From: Bradyrhizobium sp. 139
Lineage (GTDB): Bacteria; Pseudomonadota; Alphaproteobacteria; Rhizobiales; Xanthobacteraceae
Direction: 5' to 3'
NCBI RefSeq assembly: GCF_023074175.1
Contig: NZ_JADPKS010000024.1
Coordinates: 1-64,000, forward strand
Length of the DNA: 64,000 nt
Shown here: positions 37,773 to 45,196 of the stretch, one piece after another
Layout: each line of letters starts with the position of its first letter
Position numbering within the stretch: position 1 is the stretch's first letter
Translations under genes and position numbers: made by a program
Notes under the pieces: generated by a model
What the model was told of the DNA's origin: nothing
The model's database searches: none
Seen by the model: only the letters and a program-made list of their open reading frames with translations

Positions 37773-39173
37773 CTAACCCACGGGATCGATCGGCGACGGC
37801 GGCACGCCGCCCGCCTCGATCGCTTCGCCTGCGAGCAGGCAGAGGTCCTCACGATAGCGGCCCGACACGATGTGCACGCCGACCGGCGCCTTGCCGACGA
37901 GGCCGGTGGAGACCACCAGGCCCGGCAATCCCATGAAGGGAATGGCGATCTGCGGCAGCTGCGCCTCCCAGACGCGCTTGAAGCTGTCGTCGTCCTTGCG
38001 GTCGAGATGATCGGGGAACGGCAATTCGCCGGATACCGGCGTCAGCAGCACCGCATATTTTTCGAAGAACAGCATCCAGTCGCGCGTCAGCGTGGCGCGG
38101 CGCGTCAACGCCTTGGCGTAATTCGCCTGGTCCATTGGCGTGACCCTGGCGCGGTTGCCGCGCAGGCACGCCAGCGCGCCGGGATCGCCCTCACGCTCGG
38201 CCATCTCAAGCTGCGACTCGCAGCCGTCGCCGAGCCAGAGCTTGATCTGCCAATCGACGGCTTCGCGCATCGGCGGCGTGTTCTCGATGATATCGACGGT
38301 CCACCCCGCCCGCTCCAGCCGCTTGCCGGCATCGCTCACGGCCGCCTTCACGTCCGGCGTCGTCGCAAGGCCGTCCGGGTTAAGGCAGAGCGCAGCGCGC
38401 TTCGGCTTCGCCGGGCCTTCCAGCGGCACCGGCACAAACCAGGGGTCGCGGATATCGCGGGCCGACATCGCGGCGAGCGAAATCCTGATGTCGTTGACGG
38501 TGCGCGCCAGGGGTCCGGACACCGCCATGATCTGCGGCCCGATCGGGCGCTCCGGCAGCGCCGGATTGAAGGCCGGGATGCGACCCAGGGTCGGGCGCAG
38601 GCCATGCACGCCGCAGGCATAGGCGGGATAGCGGATCGAGCCGGCGATATCGGTGCCATGGGCGATGTGGCCGATGCCGGCGGCGACCGCTGAGCCCGCG
38701 CCGCCGGACGAGCCGCCCGGCGTCAGCGAAGCATCGCGGGGGTTCTTGGTGTCGCCATGGACCAGATTGGTGGTGAACCAGCGATAGGAGAAGGCCGGGC
38801 AATTGGTGCGCCCAAGGAGAATGGCGCCGGCTTTGCGGAAATTGGCGACCACCGGATTGTCCTCGCGCGCGATCAGGTCGCGCTGGAGTTTGAGGCCGTT
38901 GGTGGTGGCAAAGCCTTCCTGGTCGACATTGGCCTTGATGGTCACGGGCACGCCGGCGAGCATACCGGGGTCCTCCCCCCTCGCAATGGCGGCATCAACC
39001 GCATCAGCCTGCTTGAGCACATCCTCGGGCCGGTGGTCGATCACGGCGTTGAGCCTTGGATTGACGGCGTCGAGGCGGGCCAGACCGGCCTTGGCCGCCT
39101 CCCTGGCGGACACCTTCCTGGATTTGACGAGGGTAGCGAGGTCGGCGGCCGACAGGCGCCAGAGATCTTGCAT
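37773..39173 (-). CDS. Amidase (amidase-signature family)
   Basis: A 466-residue serine hydrolase that cleaves amide bonds. The Ser-cisSer-Lys triad is visible: K80 (VPVTIKANVD), S155 in TPGGSSGGAG, and nucleophile S179 in TDIAGSIRYPA. The start at 39173 has CGGAGC seven bases upstream; the longer frame to 39329 runs into repeat sequence. It leads the amidase-peroxidase-DUF3297 operon. The substrate cannot be assigned; no GatB/GatC genes are near, so it is not the tRNA amidotransferase subunit. Confidence 0.92.
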   Translation of the reverse strand: MQDLWRLSAADLATLVKSRKVSAREAAKAGLARLDAVNPRLNAVIDHRPEDVLKQADAVDAAIARGEDPGMLAGVPVTIKANVDQEGFATTNGLKLQRDLIAREDNPVVANFRKAGAILLGRTNCPAFSYRWFTTNLVHGDTKNPRDASLTPGGSSGGAGSAVAAGIGHIAHGTDIAGSIRYPAYACGVHGLRPTLGRIPAFNPALPERPIGPQIMAVSGPLARTVNDIRISLAAMSARDIRDPWFVPVPLEGPAKPKRAALCLNPDGLATTPDVKAAVSDAGKRLERAGWTVDIIENTPPMREAVDWQIKLWLGDGCESQLEMAEREGDPGALACLRGNRARVTPMDQANYAKALTRRATLTRDWMLFFEKYAVLLTPVSGELPFPDHLDRKDDDSFKRVWEAQLPQIAIPFMGLPGLVVSTGLVGKAPVGVHIVSGRYREDLCLLAGEAIEAGGVPPSPIDPVG

Positions 39174-39248
39174 GGCTTGCTCCGTGTGACCGGCGTCTTT
39201 TAGCGCCGGGAACGCGGCAAAGCCATGCGGATTTCGCAGGGACACCTC

Positions 39249-39335
39249 CGTCAGTGCGAGCGAAGCGAGTAATCCGGAGGCCCTCGGCGAAGGCAGGAGG
39301 GATCGCTTCGTCGCAAGGGCTCCTCGCAATGACGG
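39249..39335. repeat. Palindromic repeat, diverged copy
   Basis: The left arm begins at 39249 (CGTCAGTGCGAGCGAAGCGA) and the right arm ends near 39335 (CTCCTCGCAATGACGG), with a centre that pairs only in part. It is the fourth member of the family first seen at 2404. Confidence 0.7.
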
Positions 39336-39350
39336 TGGAGGGAATGGGCC

Positions 39351-39608
39351 TTAATGCCGCGTCGCGGACTTGTCCGGGATATCCAGCAGCGCCTCGGTGA
39401 AGGGAAATTCCAGCACGATCTCGCCTCTGACGTCGGTGACCTCGATGACCGCCTCAAGCAGCGCTGGCTGGGTCCCCTCGGATTTCAGGACTTCCAGGAT
39501 CATCTGGCGGGCGACCTCCCACGCGCGATCGGGGTTTCGCAGGTCCTCTCCATCAGGATCCACGATCAGTTCGCTGCCGATGCGGGTGTTGAAGAAGTAT
39601 CTGGGCAT
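39351..39608 (-). CDS. DUF6894-like small protein
   Basis: An 85-residue soluble protein of the type starting MPRYFFNTRIGSELIVDPDGEDL, common in rhizobia and of unknown function. The conserved pattern is an N-terminal PRYFF, an acidic D-x-D/E-G-E-D turn, and helices with A..EVARQM. I chose ATG 39608 because family members start with MPRYFF; an in-frame ATG at 39662 would add 18 residues. It diverges from the pqq operon. Confidence 0.75.
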   Translation of the reverse strand: MPRYFFNTRIGSELIVDPDGEDLRNPDRAWEVARQMILEVLKSEGTQPALLEAVIEVTDVRGEIVLEFPFTEALLDIPDKSATRH

Positions 39609-39717
39609 CACGAAGGTCCAATTGGGCCGCCTGTAGCGGATTGAAAGCTGCACTGCACTCACAACTGCTTTATCAGGACAGGGTTCGCGACCGAATGCGC
39701 CACGCGCAAGGCAGCAT

Positions 39718-39739
39718 CACTGGAACTGGTGTTCCAGTG
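39718..39739 (+). promoter_or_regulatory. Perfect palindrome upstream of pqqA
   Basis: CACTGGAAC (39718-39726), four bases, GTTCCAGTG (39731-39739): exact 9-base arms, 116 bases before the pqqA ATG. It could be an operator or a hairpin in a long leader. I see no convincing -35/-10 pair nearby, so the transcription start is undefined. Confidence 0.5.
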
Positions 39740-39855
39740 CCAATTTTCGCGATGCAACATGAGTTTATCGGGAAGATTTCACTAGCGAACTTTTCCGCTC
39801 GCATTACTTTAACCACGGGCGGATACGTCCGAATTCACGAAAATGGAGAGCCAAA

Positions 39856-39936
39856 ATGGCCTGGAAAGCCCCGAAGATCGTCGAAGTGCCATGTGGCATG
39901 GAAATCAACATGTATGTGAGCGCCACCCGCAAGTAA
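39856..39936 (+). CDS. pqqA: PQQ precursor peptide PqqA
   Basis: A 26-residue ribosomal peptide that is the substrate for pyrroloquinoline quinone synthesis. The diagnostic Glu16 and Tyr20 are in GMEINMYVSATRK (E-x3-Y), the two residues that are cross-linked to become PQQ. It starts MAWKAPKIVEVPC, as PqqA peptides do. The ATG at 39856 has GGAGAG five bases upstream. It leads the pqqABCDE operon. Confidence 0.97.
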   Translation: MAWKAPKIVEVPCGMEINMYVSATRK

Positions 39937-39962
39937 GCGGTTGGTGAGTTCGCGTTCAGCGC

Positions 39963-40039
39963 AGGTGGATCTTTCGGTCACGATCGGTTTCCGGAAAACA
40001 TGAACTTTGTCGGCCTCCGTGTCGGCCTGAGATCCACCT
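39963..40039 (+). other. Long-range stem in the pqqA-pqqB spacer
   Basis: AGGTGGATCT (39963-39972) and AGATCCACCT (40030-40039) are exact 10-base complements enclosing 57 bases, in the 130-base gap between pqqA and pqqB. A stem here could protect or separate the abundant pqqA message from the rest, as reported for pqq operons elsewhere. Confidence 0.5.
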
Positions 40040-40066
40040 CGCGACGTTCCCTCCAGGAGACGTATC

Positions 40067-40996
40067 ATGCTTTGCGTCGTCGTCCTGGGCGCCGGGGCCG
40101 GCGGCGGAGTCCCGCAGTGGAATTGCGGGTGTGAGGGCTGCCGGGCGGCCCGTGAAAACGGCCAGGAGCTTCAGCGAACCCAGGCCTCGGTCGCCTTCAG
40201 CGGCGACGGCGAGCATTGGTTCCTGATCAACGCCTCTCCCGATCTGCGTCAGCAATTGAATGCCACGCCGCAGCTTCATCCCAAGGCAGGCGCGCTACGC
40301 CATACGCCGATTGCGGGCGTGATCCTGACCAACGGCGAAGTGGATGCGGTGGCGGGCCTGCTCTCGATGCGCGAGGGTTCGCCCTTCACGGTCTATGCGC
40401 ATGAGAAGGTGCTGGCGATCCTTGGCAGCAACAGCATCTTCAACGTGCTGAACGAAAAGAACGTGCGGCGCCAGCCGATCGCTATCCACGAGCCGTTCGA
40501 GCCGCGGCTGCCCGATGGCGCGCGCTCGGGACTTGAGGTGCTGCCCTTCGCGGTGCCGGGCAAGTCGGCCTGGTATCTGGAGGGCAAGGCGCATCCGAGC
40601 GGAGACACCGGCGACGGCGATACGCTGGGCCTGAAGATCACCGACAAATCTACCGGCAAGTGCTTCTACTTCATTGCCGCCTGCGCCGAGGTCACCGACG
40701 CACTCAAGGCCGAGATTGACGGCGCTGCGCTGGTGTTCTTTGACGGCACGGTGTGGCGCGACGACGAGATGATCAAGGCCGGGCTCGGCCACAAGACCGG
40801 CAAGAGCATGGGACATGTCGCGATGTCCGGCGACGATGGCGCGATCGCGCGGCTCGCCGACCTCACTATCGACAGGAAGATGTTTCTGCATATCAATAAC
40901 TCGAACCCGGCGCTGCTGCCCGGCTCGCCGGAACGGCAAGCGGCCGAACAGGCAGGCTGGCAGATACCTGCCGACGGAACGGAGATCGTGCTGTGA
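40067..40996 (+). CDS. pqqB: PQQ biosynthesis protein PqqB
   Basis: A 309-residue metallo-beta-lactamase-fold enzyme, known to hydroxylate the PqqA-derived diamino acid on the way to PQQ. It opens LCVVVLGAGAGGGVPQWNCGCEGCR, with the CxCxxC cysteines typical of PqqB that bind zinc, and ends with NNSNPALLPGSPERQAAEQAGW, all family-conserved. AGGAGA lies six bases upstream of the ATG. Its TGA overlaps the GTG start of pqqC. Confidence 0.97.
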   Translation: MLCVVVLGAGAGGGVPQWNCGCEGCRAARENGQELQRTQASVAFSGDGEHWFLINASPDLRQQLNATPQLHPKAGALRHTPIAGVILTNGEVDAVAGLLSMREGSPFTVYAHEKVLAILGSNSIFNVLNEKNVRRQPIAIHEPFEPRLPDGARSGLEVLPFAVPGKSAWYLEGKAHPSGDTGDGDTLGLKITDKSTGKCFYFIAACAEVTDALKAEIDGAALVFFDGTVWRDDEMIKAGLGHKTGKSMGHVAMSGDDGAIARLADLTIDRKMFLHINNSNPALLPGSPERQAAEQAGWQIPADGTEIVL

Positions 40997-41772
40997 ATGC
41001 CGCGTCACTGACTGGAATGACCGCGCTCTCGGTCGGCAAGGACATCCGGCTCAACTCGGCCGAGGAACTGGAGGCGACGCTGCGCCATATCGGGGCGACG
41101 CGCTATCACAGCCTGCATCCGTTCCATAAGCTCTTGCACGGCGGCAAGCTGAACAAGGGTCAGGTGCAGGCCTGGGCGCTCAACCGCTACTATTACCAGA
41201 GCACGATCCCGATCAAGGACGCCGTGGTGATCTCGCGCTTCCGCGACCGCGCCACCCGCCTGGAATGGCGCCACCGCATCGAGGACCATGACGGCGATGT
41301 CGGCAGCGAGGGCGGCATCGAGCGCTGGCTCAAACTGACCGAAGGCCTCGGCCTCGACACGGCCTATGTGGAATCGACCGAAGGCATCTTGCCGGCGACG
41401 CGCTTCGCGGTCGAAGCCTATGTTCATTACTGCCGCGAAAAGAGCCCGCTGGAGGCAATCGCCTCCTCGCTCACCGAATTGTTCGCGCCGAACCTGCACG
41501 AGGAGCGCATCTCCGGCATGCTGGAGCACTACGACTTCGTCAATCCCGATATCATGAGCTACTTCAAGCGCCGCCTGGCACAGGCGCCGCGCGATGCCGG
41601 CTTCGCGCTCGACTACGTCAAGGCGCATGCGCGGACGCCGGAGGAGCGCGCATCTGTCTGCAATGCGCTGATCTTCAAGACCAACGTATTGTGGGTGCAG
41701 CTGGATGCGCTCTATCATGCCTATGTCGAGGGCCACATTCCGCCGGGCGCCTTCGTGCCCAAAGCGAGCTGA
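40993..41772 (+). CDS. pqqC: PQQ synthase PqqC
   Basis: A protein of about 259 residues, the cofactorless oxidase that performs the last ring closure and eight-electron oxidation. Conserved segments include YHSLHPFHKLLHGGKLNKGQVQAWALNRYYYQ, RIEDHDGD and YVHYCREKSPLEAIASSLTELFAP, with the active-site His and Tyr residues. I chose GTG 40993, which overlaps the pqqB stop as GTGA and has ACGGAG nine bases upstream; ATG 41017 is an alternative. Confidence 0.97.
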   Translation: MNAASLTGMTALSVGKDIRLNSAEELEATLRHIGATRYHSLHPFHKLLHGGKLNKGQVQAWALNRYYYQSTIPIKDAVVISRFRDRATRLEWRHRIEDHDGDVGSEGGIERWLKLTEGLGLDTAYVESTEGILPATRFAVEAYVHYCREKSPLEAIASSLTELFAPNLHEERISGMLEHYDFVNPDIMSYFKRRLAQAPRDAGFALDYVKAHARTPEERASVCNALIFKTNVLWVQLDALYHAYVEGHIPPGAFVPKAS

Positions 41773-41784
41773 AGAGGAACCGTA

Positions 41785-42096
41785 ATGGCCGGGCCGCGTC
41801 ACATCAGCGTCAGCGAGGCAAGCCGTCCCGTGCTGCCGCGGCACGCCAAGCTCAAATACGACGAAACGCGCAAAGTCTGGGTGATCCTGGCGCCGGAACG
41901 GGTGCTGGCGCCCGACGAGATCGCGGTCGAGGTCTTGCAGCTCTGCAACGGCGAGCGCAATGTCGGCGACGTTTCCGACCAGCTGGCCGCGAAATACGCC
42001 GCGCCGCGTGGGGCGATCCTCGCTGATGTCATCGTCATGCTCCAGGATCTCGCCGACAAGGGCTTTCTCACCGAGGCCCGGGAGAAGACATTATGA
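41785..42096 (+). CDS. pqqD: PqqA-binding chaperone PqqD
   Basis: A 103-residue winged-helix-like peptide chaperone that presents PqqA to PqqE. The conserved core is RPVLPRHAKLKYDETRKVWVILAPERVL followed by DEIAVEVLQLCNG. It lies 12 bases after pqqC and overlaps pqqE by ATGA, matching its partnership with PqqE. Confidence 0.96.
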   Translation: MAGPRHISVSEASRPVLPRHAKLKYDETRKVWVILAPERVLAPDEIAVEVLQLCNGERNVGDVSDQLAAKYAAPRGAILADVIVMLQDLADKGFLTEAREKTL

Positions 42097-43292
42097 GCGA
42101 CGTGCTCGGCAATCCCGTCATCCCGACCGATGCCAGCGACAGCCTCGCGGTGCTGGAGAAGCAGCGCTCGACGGCAGAGACGTTTGGCATTCCGCTCGCG
42201 GTGCTGCTGGAGATCACCCATCGCTGTCCCCTGCAATGCCCCTATTGCTCCAACCCGGTCGAGCTCGACCGCTCGGCTAAGGAGCTGACCACCGAGGAAT
42301 GGAAGAAGGTGTTGAGCGAGCTCGCCGAGATCGGCGTGCTCCAGGTACATTTCTCCGGCGGCGAGCCGACGGCGCGGAAAGATCTGGTCGAACTGGTCAA
42401 GCATGCCAGCGACGCCGGCCTCTACACCAACCTGATCACCTCGGCCGTGCTGCTGACGCGCGAGCGGCTGAGCGCGCTTGCGGATGCGGGACTCTGCCAT
42501 GTCCAGATCAGCTTCCAGGGCACCGAAGAGGGCTTGGCCGATCGCGTTGGCGGTTACAAAAACGGACATCGCAAGAAGCTCGAAGTGGCGAAATGGACGC
42601 GCGAGCTCGATTTGCCGCTCACCGTGAACGCGGTGATGCATCGGCAAAACCTGCATCAGCTCCCTGATATCATCCAGATGTCGGTCGATCTCGACGCCGA
42701 CCGGCTCGAGGTCGCCAATGTGCAATATTATGGCTGGGCACTAAAGAACCGCGCCGCGTTGATGCCGACGGTGGCGCAGTTAGAGGAGTGCACCCGCATC
42801 GTCGAGGAGGCGCGCGAGCGGCTGAAGGGCACGCTTTCGATCGACTACGTCGTTCCCGACTATTACGCGCTGCGGCCGAAGAAGTGCATGGGCGGCTGGG
42901 GCCGCCAGTTCTTCAACATCTCGCCCGCCGGCAAGGTGCTGCCCTGCCATGCTGCCGAGAGCATCACCGGGCTCGACTTCGAGTCGGTACGCTCCAATCA
43001 CTCGATCGCGTGGATCTGGCAGAACTCGGATGCCTTCAACCGCTATCGCGGCACCGGCTGGATGAAGGAGCCGTGCAAGACTTGCGAATTCCGCGAGATC
43101 GATTTCGGCGGCTGCCGTTGCCAGGCCTTTGCGCTGACGGGTGACGCCGCCAACACCGATCCGGCCTGCGCGCTGTCGCCGCTGCACGAAGCCATCTTCA
43201 AGCAGGCCGAGCGCGAGGCCGAGGGCGAGACCAACCGCTTCCTCTACCGCAACTTCGCCGGCGGCACTCTGGAATCCGAGAATGGTGCCTGA
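42093..43292 (+). CDS. pqqE: PqqA peptide cyclase PqqE (radical SAM)
   Basis: A 399-residue radical-SAM enzyme that makes the Glu-Tyr carbon-carbon bond in PqqA. The radical-SAM cluster cysteines are C45, C49 and C52 (THRCPLQCPYCSNP). The C-terminal SPASM region has GGWGRQFFNISPAGKVLPCHA, CKTCEFREIDFGGCRCQAF and further cysteines for auxiliary clusters. It overlaps pqqD at its start and the peptidase gene at its end by 11 bases. Confidence 0.97.
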   Translation: MSDVLGNPVIPTDASDSLAVLEKQRSTAETFGIPLAVLLEITHRCPLQCPYCSNPVELDRSAKELTTEEWKKVLSELAEIGVLQVHFSGGEPTARKDLVELVKHASDAGLYTNLITSAVLLTRERLSALADAGLCHVQISFQGTEEGLADRVGGYKNGHRKKLEVAKWTRELDLPLTVNAVMHRQNLHQLPDIIQMSVDLDADRLEVANVQYYGWALKNRAALMPTVAQLEECTRIVEEARERLKGTLSIDYVVPDYYALRPKKCMGGWGRQFFNISPAGKVLPCHAAESITGLDFESVRSNHSIAWIWQNSDAFNRYRGTGWMKEPCKTCEFREIDFGGCRCQAFALTGDAANTDPACALSPLHEAIFKQAEREAEGETNRFLYRNFAGGTLESENGA

Positions 43293-44268
43293 CGCCGACG
43301 CCGCCGCATCCGCCAAGCGCGCCGATCCCTTTGCGCCGCTGACCTCCGAAACGCTCGACGTCGGCGACGGCCACGAGCTCTATGTCGAGAGCGTCGGCCG
43401 CACCGAGGGCATTCCCGCGGTGTATCTGCACGGCGGTCCCGGCAGCGGTTGCCAGCCCGACCATCGCCGGCTGTTTGATCCCGATCGTTTCCATGCCGTG
43501 CTGTTCGACCAGCGCGGCTGCGGCCGCAGCCGGCCGAAGGGATCGCGCGAGCACAACACGACGCAACATCTCATTGCGGACATGGAGAAGATCCGCCACA
43601 AATTCGGCTTCGAGCGCTGGTTGGTGGTCGGCGGCTCCTGGGGCGCGACGCTGGCTCTGGCTTATGCCGAGGCGCATCCCGTGCGCGTCTCTGGCATTGC
43701 GCTGCGCGCCACCTTTCTCGGCACCCGCGCCGAAGTCGAAACCGGGTTCACCGTGCGCCTGTCGCAATTCTATCCCGCGCTCTACGAGGATTTTTTGAGC
43801 GTGCTGCCGCCCGGGGAGCGGGAGCGGCCGGTGGAGGCCTACTGGCGCCGCATCCTTGATGCCGATCCGGCCGTGCACGGACCCGCCGCGCGCGCCTGGC
43901 ACGACACCGAGCGCGCCTTGTCGGAGCATAAGGCGGCAAAAACGCGGCTGGATCTGGCCTCGCTGAACGTCTGGCGCACGCTGCCTGCGACGCCGTTCAT
44001 GGAGGCGCATTATTTCGTCAACAATTCCTTCATGAACGAAGATCAGTTGTTGCGGGATGCGGGCCGTTTGTCCGGCGTTCCCGGCATCATCGTCCAGGGC
44101 CGCTACGATCTGTTGTGCCCTCCTGAGACATCGCAGGCGCTCGCGAAAGCGTGGCCGGGTTCCGAGATTCGCATCATAGAACAAGCCGGACATTCGCTCT
44201 ATGATGCCGGCGTGAGGGACGCGGTCATGAAGTCGATCGCGGACCTCGCTTCGAAAGGCGCGCGATAA
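43282..44268 (+). CDS. pip: Proline iminopeptidase-type alpha/beta hydrolase in the pqq operon
   Basis: A 328-residue S33-family serine peptidase that would remove N-terminal proline (or other residues) from peptides. Features: oxyanion HGGPGSG, DQRGCGRS, nucleophile S119 in GGSWGATLAL, acid in VQGRYDLLCP and base in EQAGHSLYD. The ATG at 43282 lies inside pqqE, 11 bases before its stop, so it is translationally coupled to PQQ synthesis. The pathway needs peptidases to free the cross-linked Glu-Tyr unit, and no pqqF is in the window. A role in PqqA trimming is attractive but inferred; a general peptidase merely carried by the operon is the alternative. Confidence 0.88.
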   Translation: MVPDADAAASAKRADPFAPLTSETLDVGDGHELYVESVGRTEGIPAVYLHGGPGSGCQPDHRRLFDPDRFHAVLFDQRGCGRSRPKGSREHNTTQHLIADMEKIRHKFGFERWLVVGGSWGATLALAYAEAHPVRVSGIALRATFLGTRAEVETGFTVRLSQFYPALYEDFLSVLPPGERERPVEAYWRRILDADPAVHGPAARAWHDTERALSEHKAAKTRLDLASLNVWRTLPATPFMEAHYFVNNSFMNEDQLLRDAGRLSGVPGIIVQGRYDLLCPPETSQALAKAWPGSEIRIIEQAGHSLYDAGVRDAVMKSIADLASKGAR

Positions 44269-44281
44269 CAGGATAAGAACA

Positions 44282-44959
44282 ATGCCGCTCGCCGGAAAGG
44301 GCATGCTGCTGACGTCGATGAACATCGACGCAGCCGATGAAACCGATTTCAACCGCTGGTACGACCGCGAGCATCTGGAAGAGCGCGTCGCGATCGAAGG
44401 TTTTCTGGAGGCGCGGCGCTATGTCGCGCATGCCGCCGATCCCAAATATCTCTCGCTGTATTCGACCGCGACGCTCGACGTGCTCGACAGTCCCGCCTAC
44501 CGGGCGCGCCTCGCCAATGCAACAGACTGGTCGCGGCAGAGCATGGCGCGTTTCAAGAATATGCTCCGCGTGGTCGCACGGATCACCATCAGCAACGGCA
44601 CCGGCCGCGGGGCTGCACTCGGCGTGGTACGGCTGCGGCCGACGCGCGACAACGCAGCGCCATGGCGTGATGCACTGCAAGACAAGCTGGCGCCGAACAA
44701 ACGCGACGGCATCATCTCGATGCATCTTCTGGAGAGCGAACCGGAATTGTCGGGCGCAACGGCAGACATTCCAGCGGTGCGCAACGAGGGCGCGCGCGAC
44801 TGGTTTGTGCTGATCGACGGCACCCATATCGGCGCGGTCTCCGCTGTCATTGCCGAACGCTTCACCGGCCCCGCTGCATCGCCTTTCCCGCTTCCTGTCT
44901 CCGTCGGCACCTACAGCCTGATGTGGGATCTCGCGAAGAGCGATATCGCGCCCAGCTAA
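44282..44959 (+). CDS. Hypothetical protein, ferredoxin-like dimeric barrel type
   Basis: A 225-residue soluble protein. The repeated pattern, MLLTSMNIDAADETDFNRWYDREHLEERVAIEGFLEARRY near the start and a second weaker half in RDGIISMHLLESEPE, suggests two alpha/beta-barrel (ABM-like) units. I do not know its function. It follows the peptidase gene by 13 bases with AGGATAAG upstream and is probably the last gene of the pqq transcript. An enzyme, or a binding protein for a small aromatic, would fit the fold; neither is shown. Confidence 0.7.
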   Translation: MPLAGKGMLLTSMNIDAADETDFNRWYDREHLEERVAIEGFLEARRYVAHAADPKYLSLYSTATLDVLDSPAYRARLANATDWSRQSMARFKNMLRVVARITISNGTGRGAALGVVRLRPTRDNAAPWRDALQDKLAPNKRDGIISMHLLESEPELSGATADIPAVRNEGARDWFVLIDGTHIGAVSAVIAERFTGPAASPFPLPVSVGTYSLMWDLAKSDIAPS

Positions 44960-45061
44960 AGCGGCCATCCGCATCGCAATATATTGCATCGCACGCACAT
45001 CACGTGCGGCCGTTAATGCTGAGCGCGCGTAGGTCCCATGAAAGCGGGTGATCGCGAAAAT

Positions 45062-45090
45062 TTGCCGTTGTACTTCGGAACGGTTCTAAT
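45062..45090 (+). promoter_or_regulatory. Sigma-70-type promoter for the 2-oxoacid oxidoreductase operon
   Basis: TTGCCG (45062-45067), 17 bases, TCTAAT (45085-45090), about 105 bases upstream of the ATG at 45197. It is the best -35/-10 pair in the 237-base gap. Confidence 0.5.
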
Positions 45091-45100
45091 AAGCTAACCC

Positions 45101-45112
45101 AATGACGTCATT
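45101..45112 (+). promoter_or_regulatory. 12-bp palindrome just after the predicted transcription start
   Basis: AATGACGTCATT is a perfect palindrome, about four to fifteen bases past the expected start site, where a bound repressor would block transcription. A second perfect palindrome, GCAATATATTGC, is at 44976-44987. Confidence 0.45.
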
Positions 45113-45196
45113 CAGAAACCAGATAGACGCGCGTTAGCGTTCGCCAGACTCAAGAAAAGGCCGCGGGGTCTTCGGGCCTGCGCGGACAGGGTAGGA

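Noticed and set aside
35582..39335. Clustered repeats considered as a CRISPR array.
   Set aside because: Units are palindromic, unequal, kilobases apart and separated by genes; there are no regular spacers and no cas genes.
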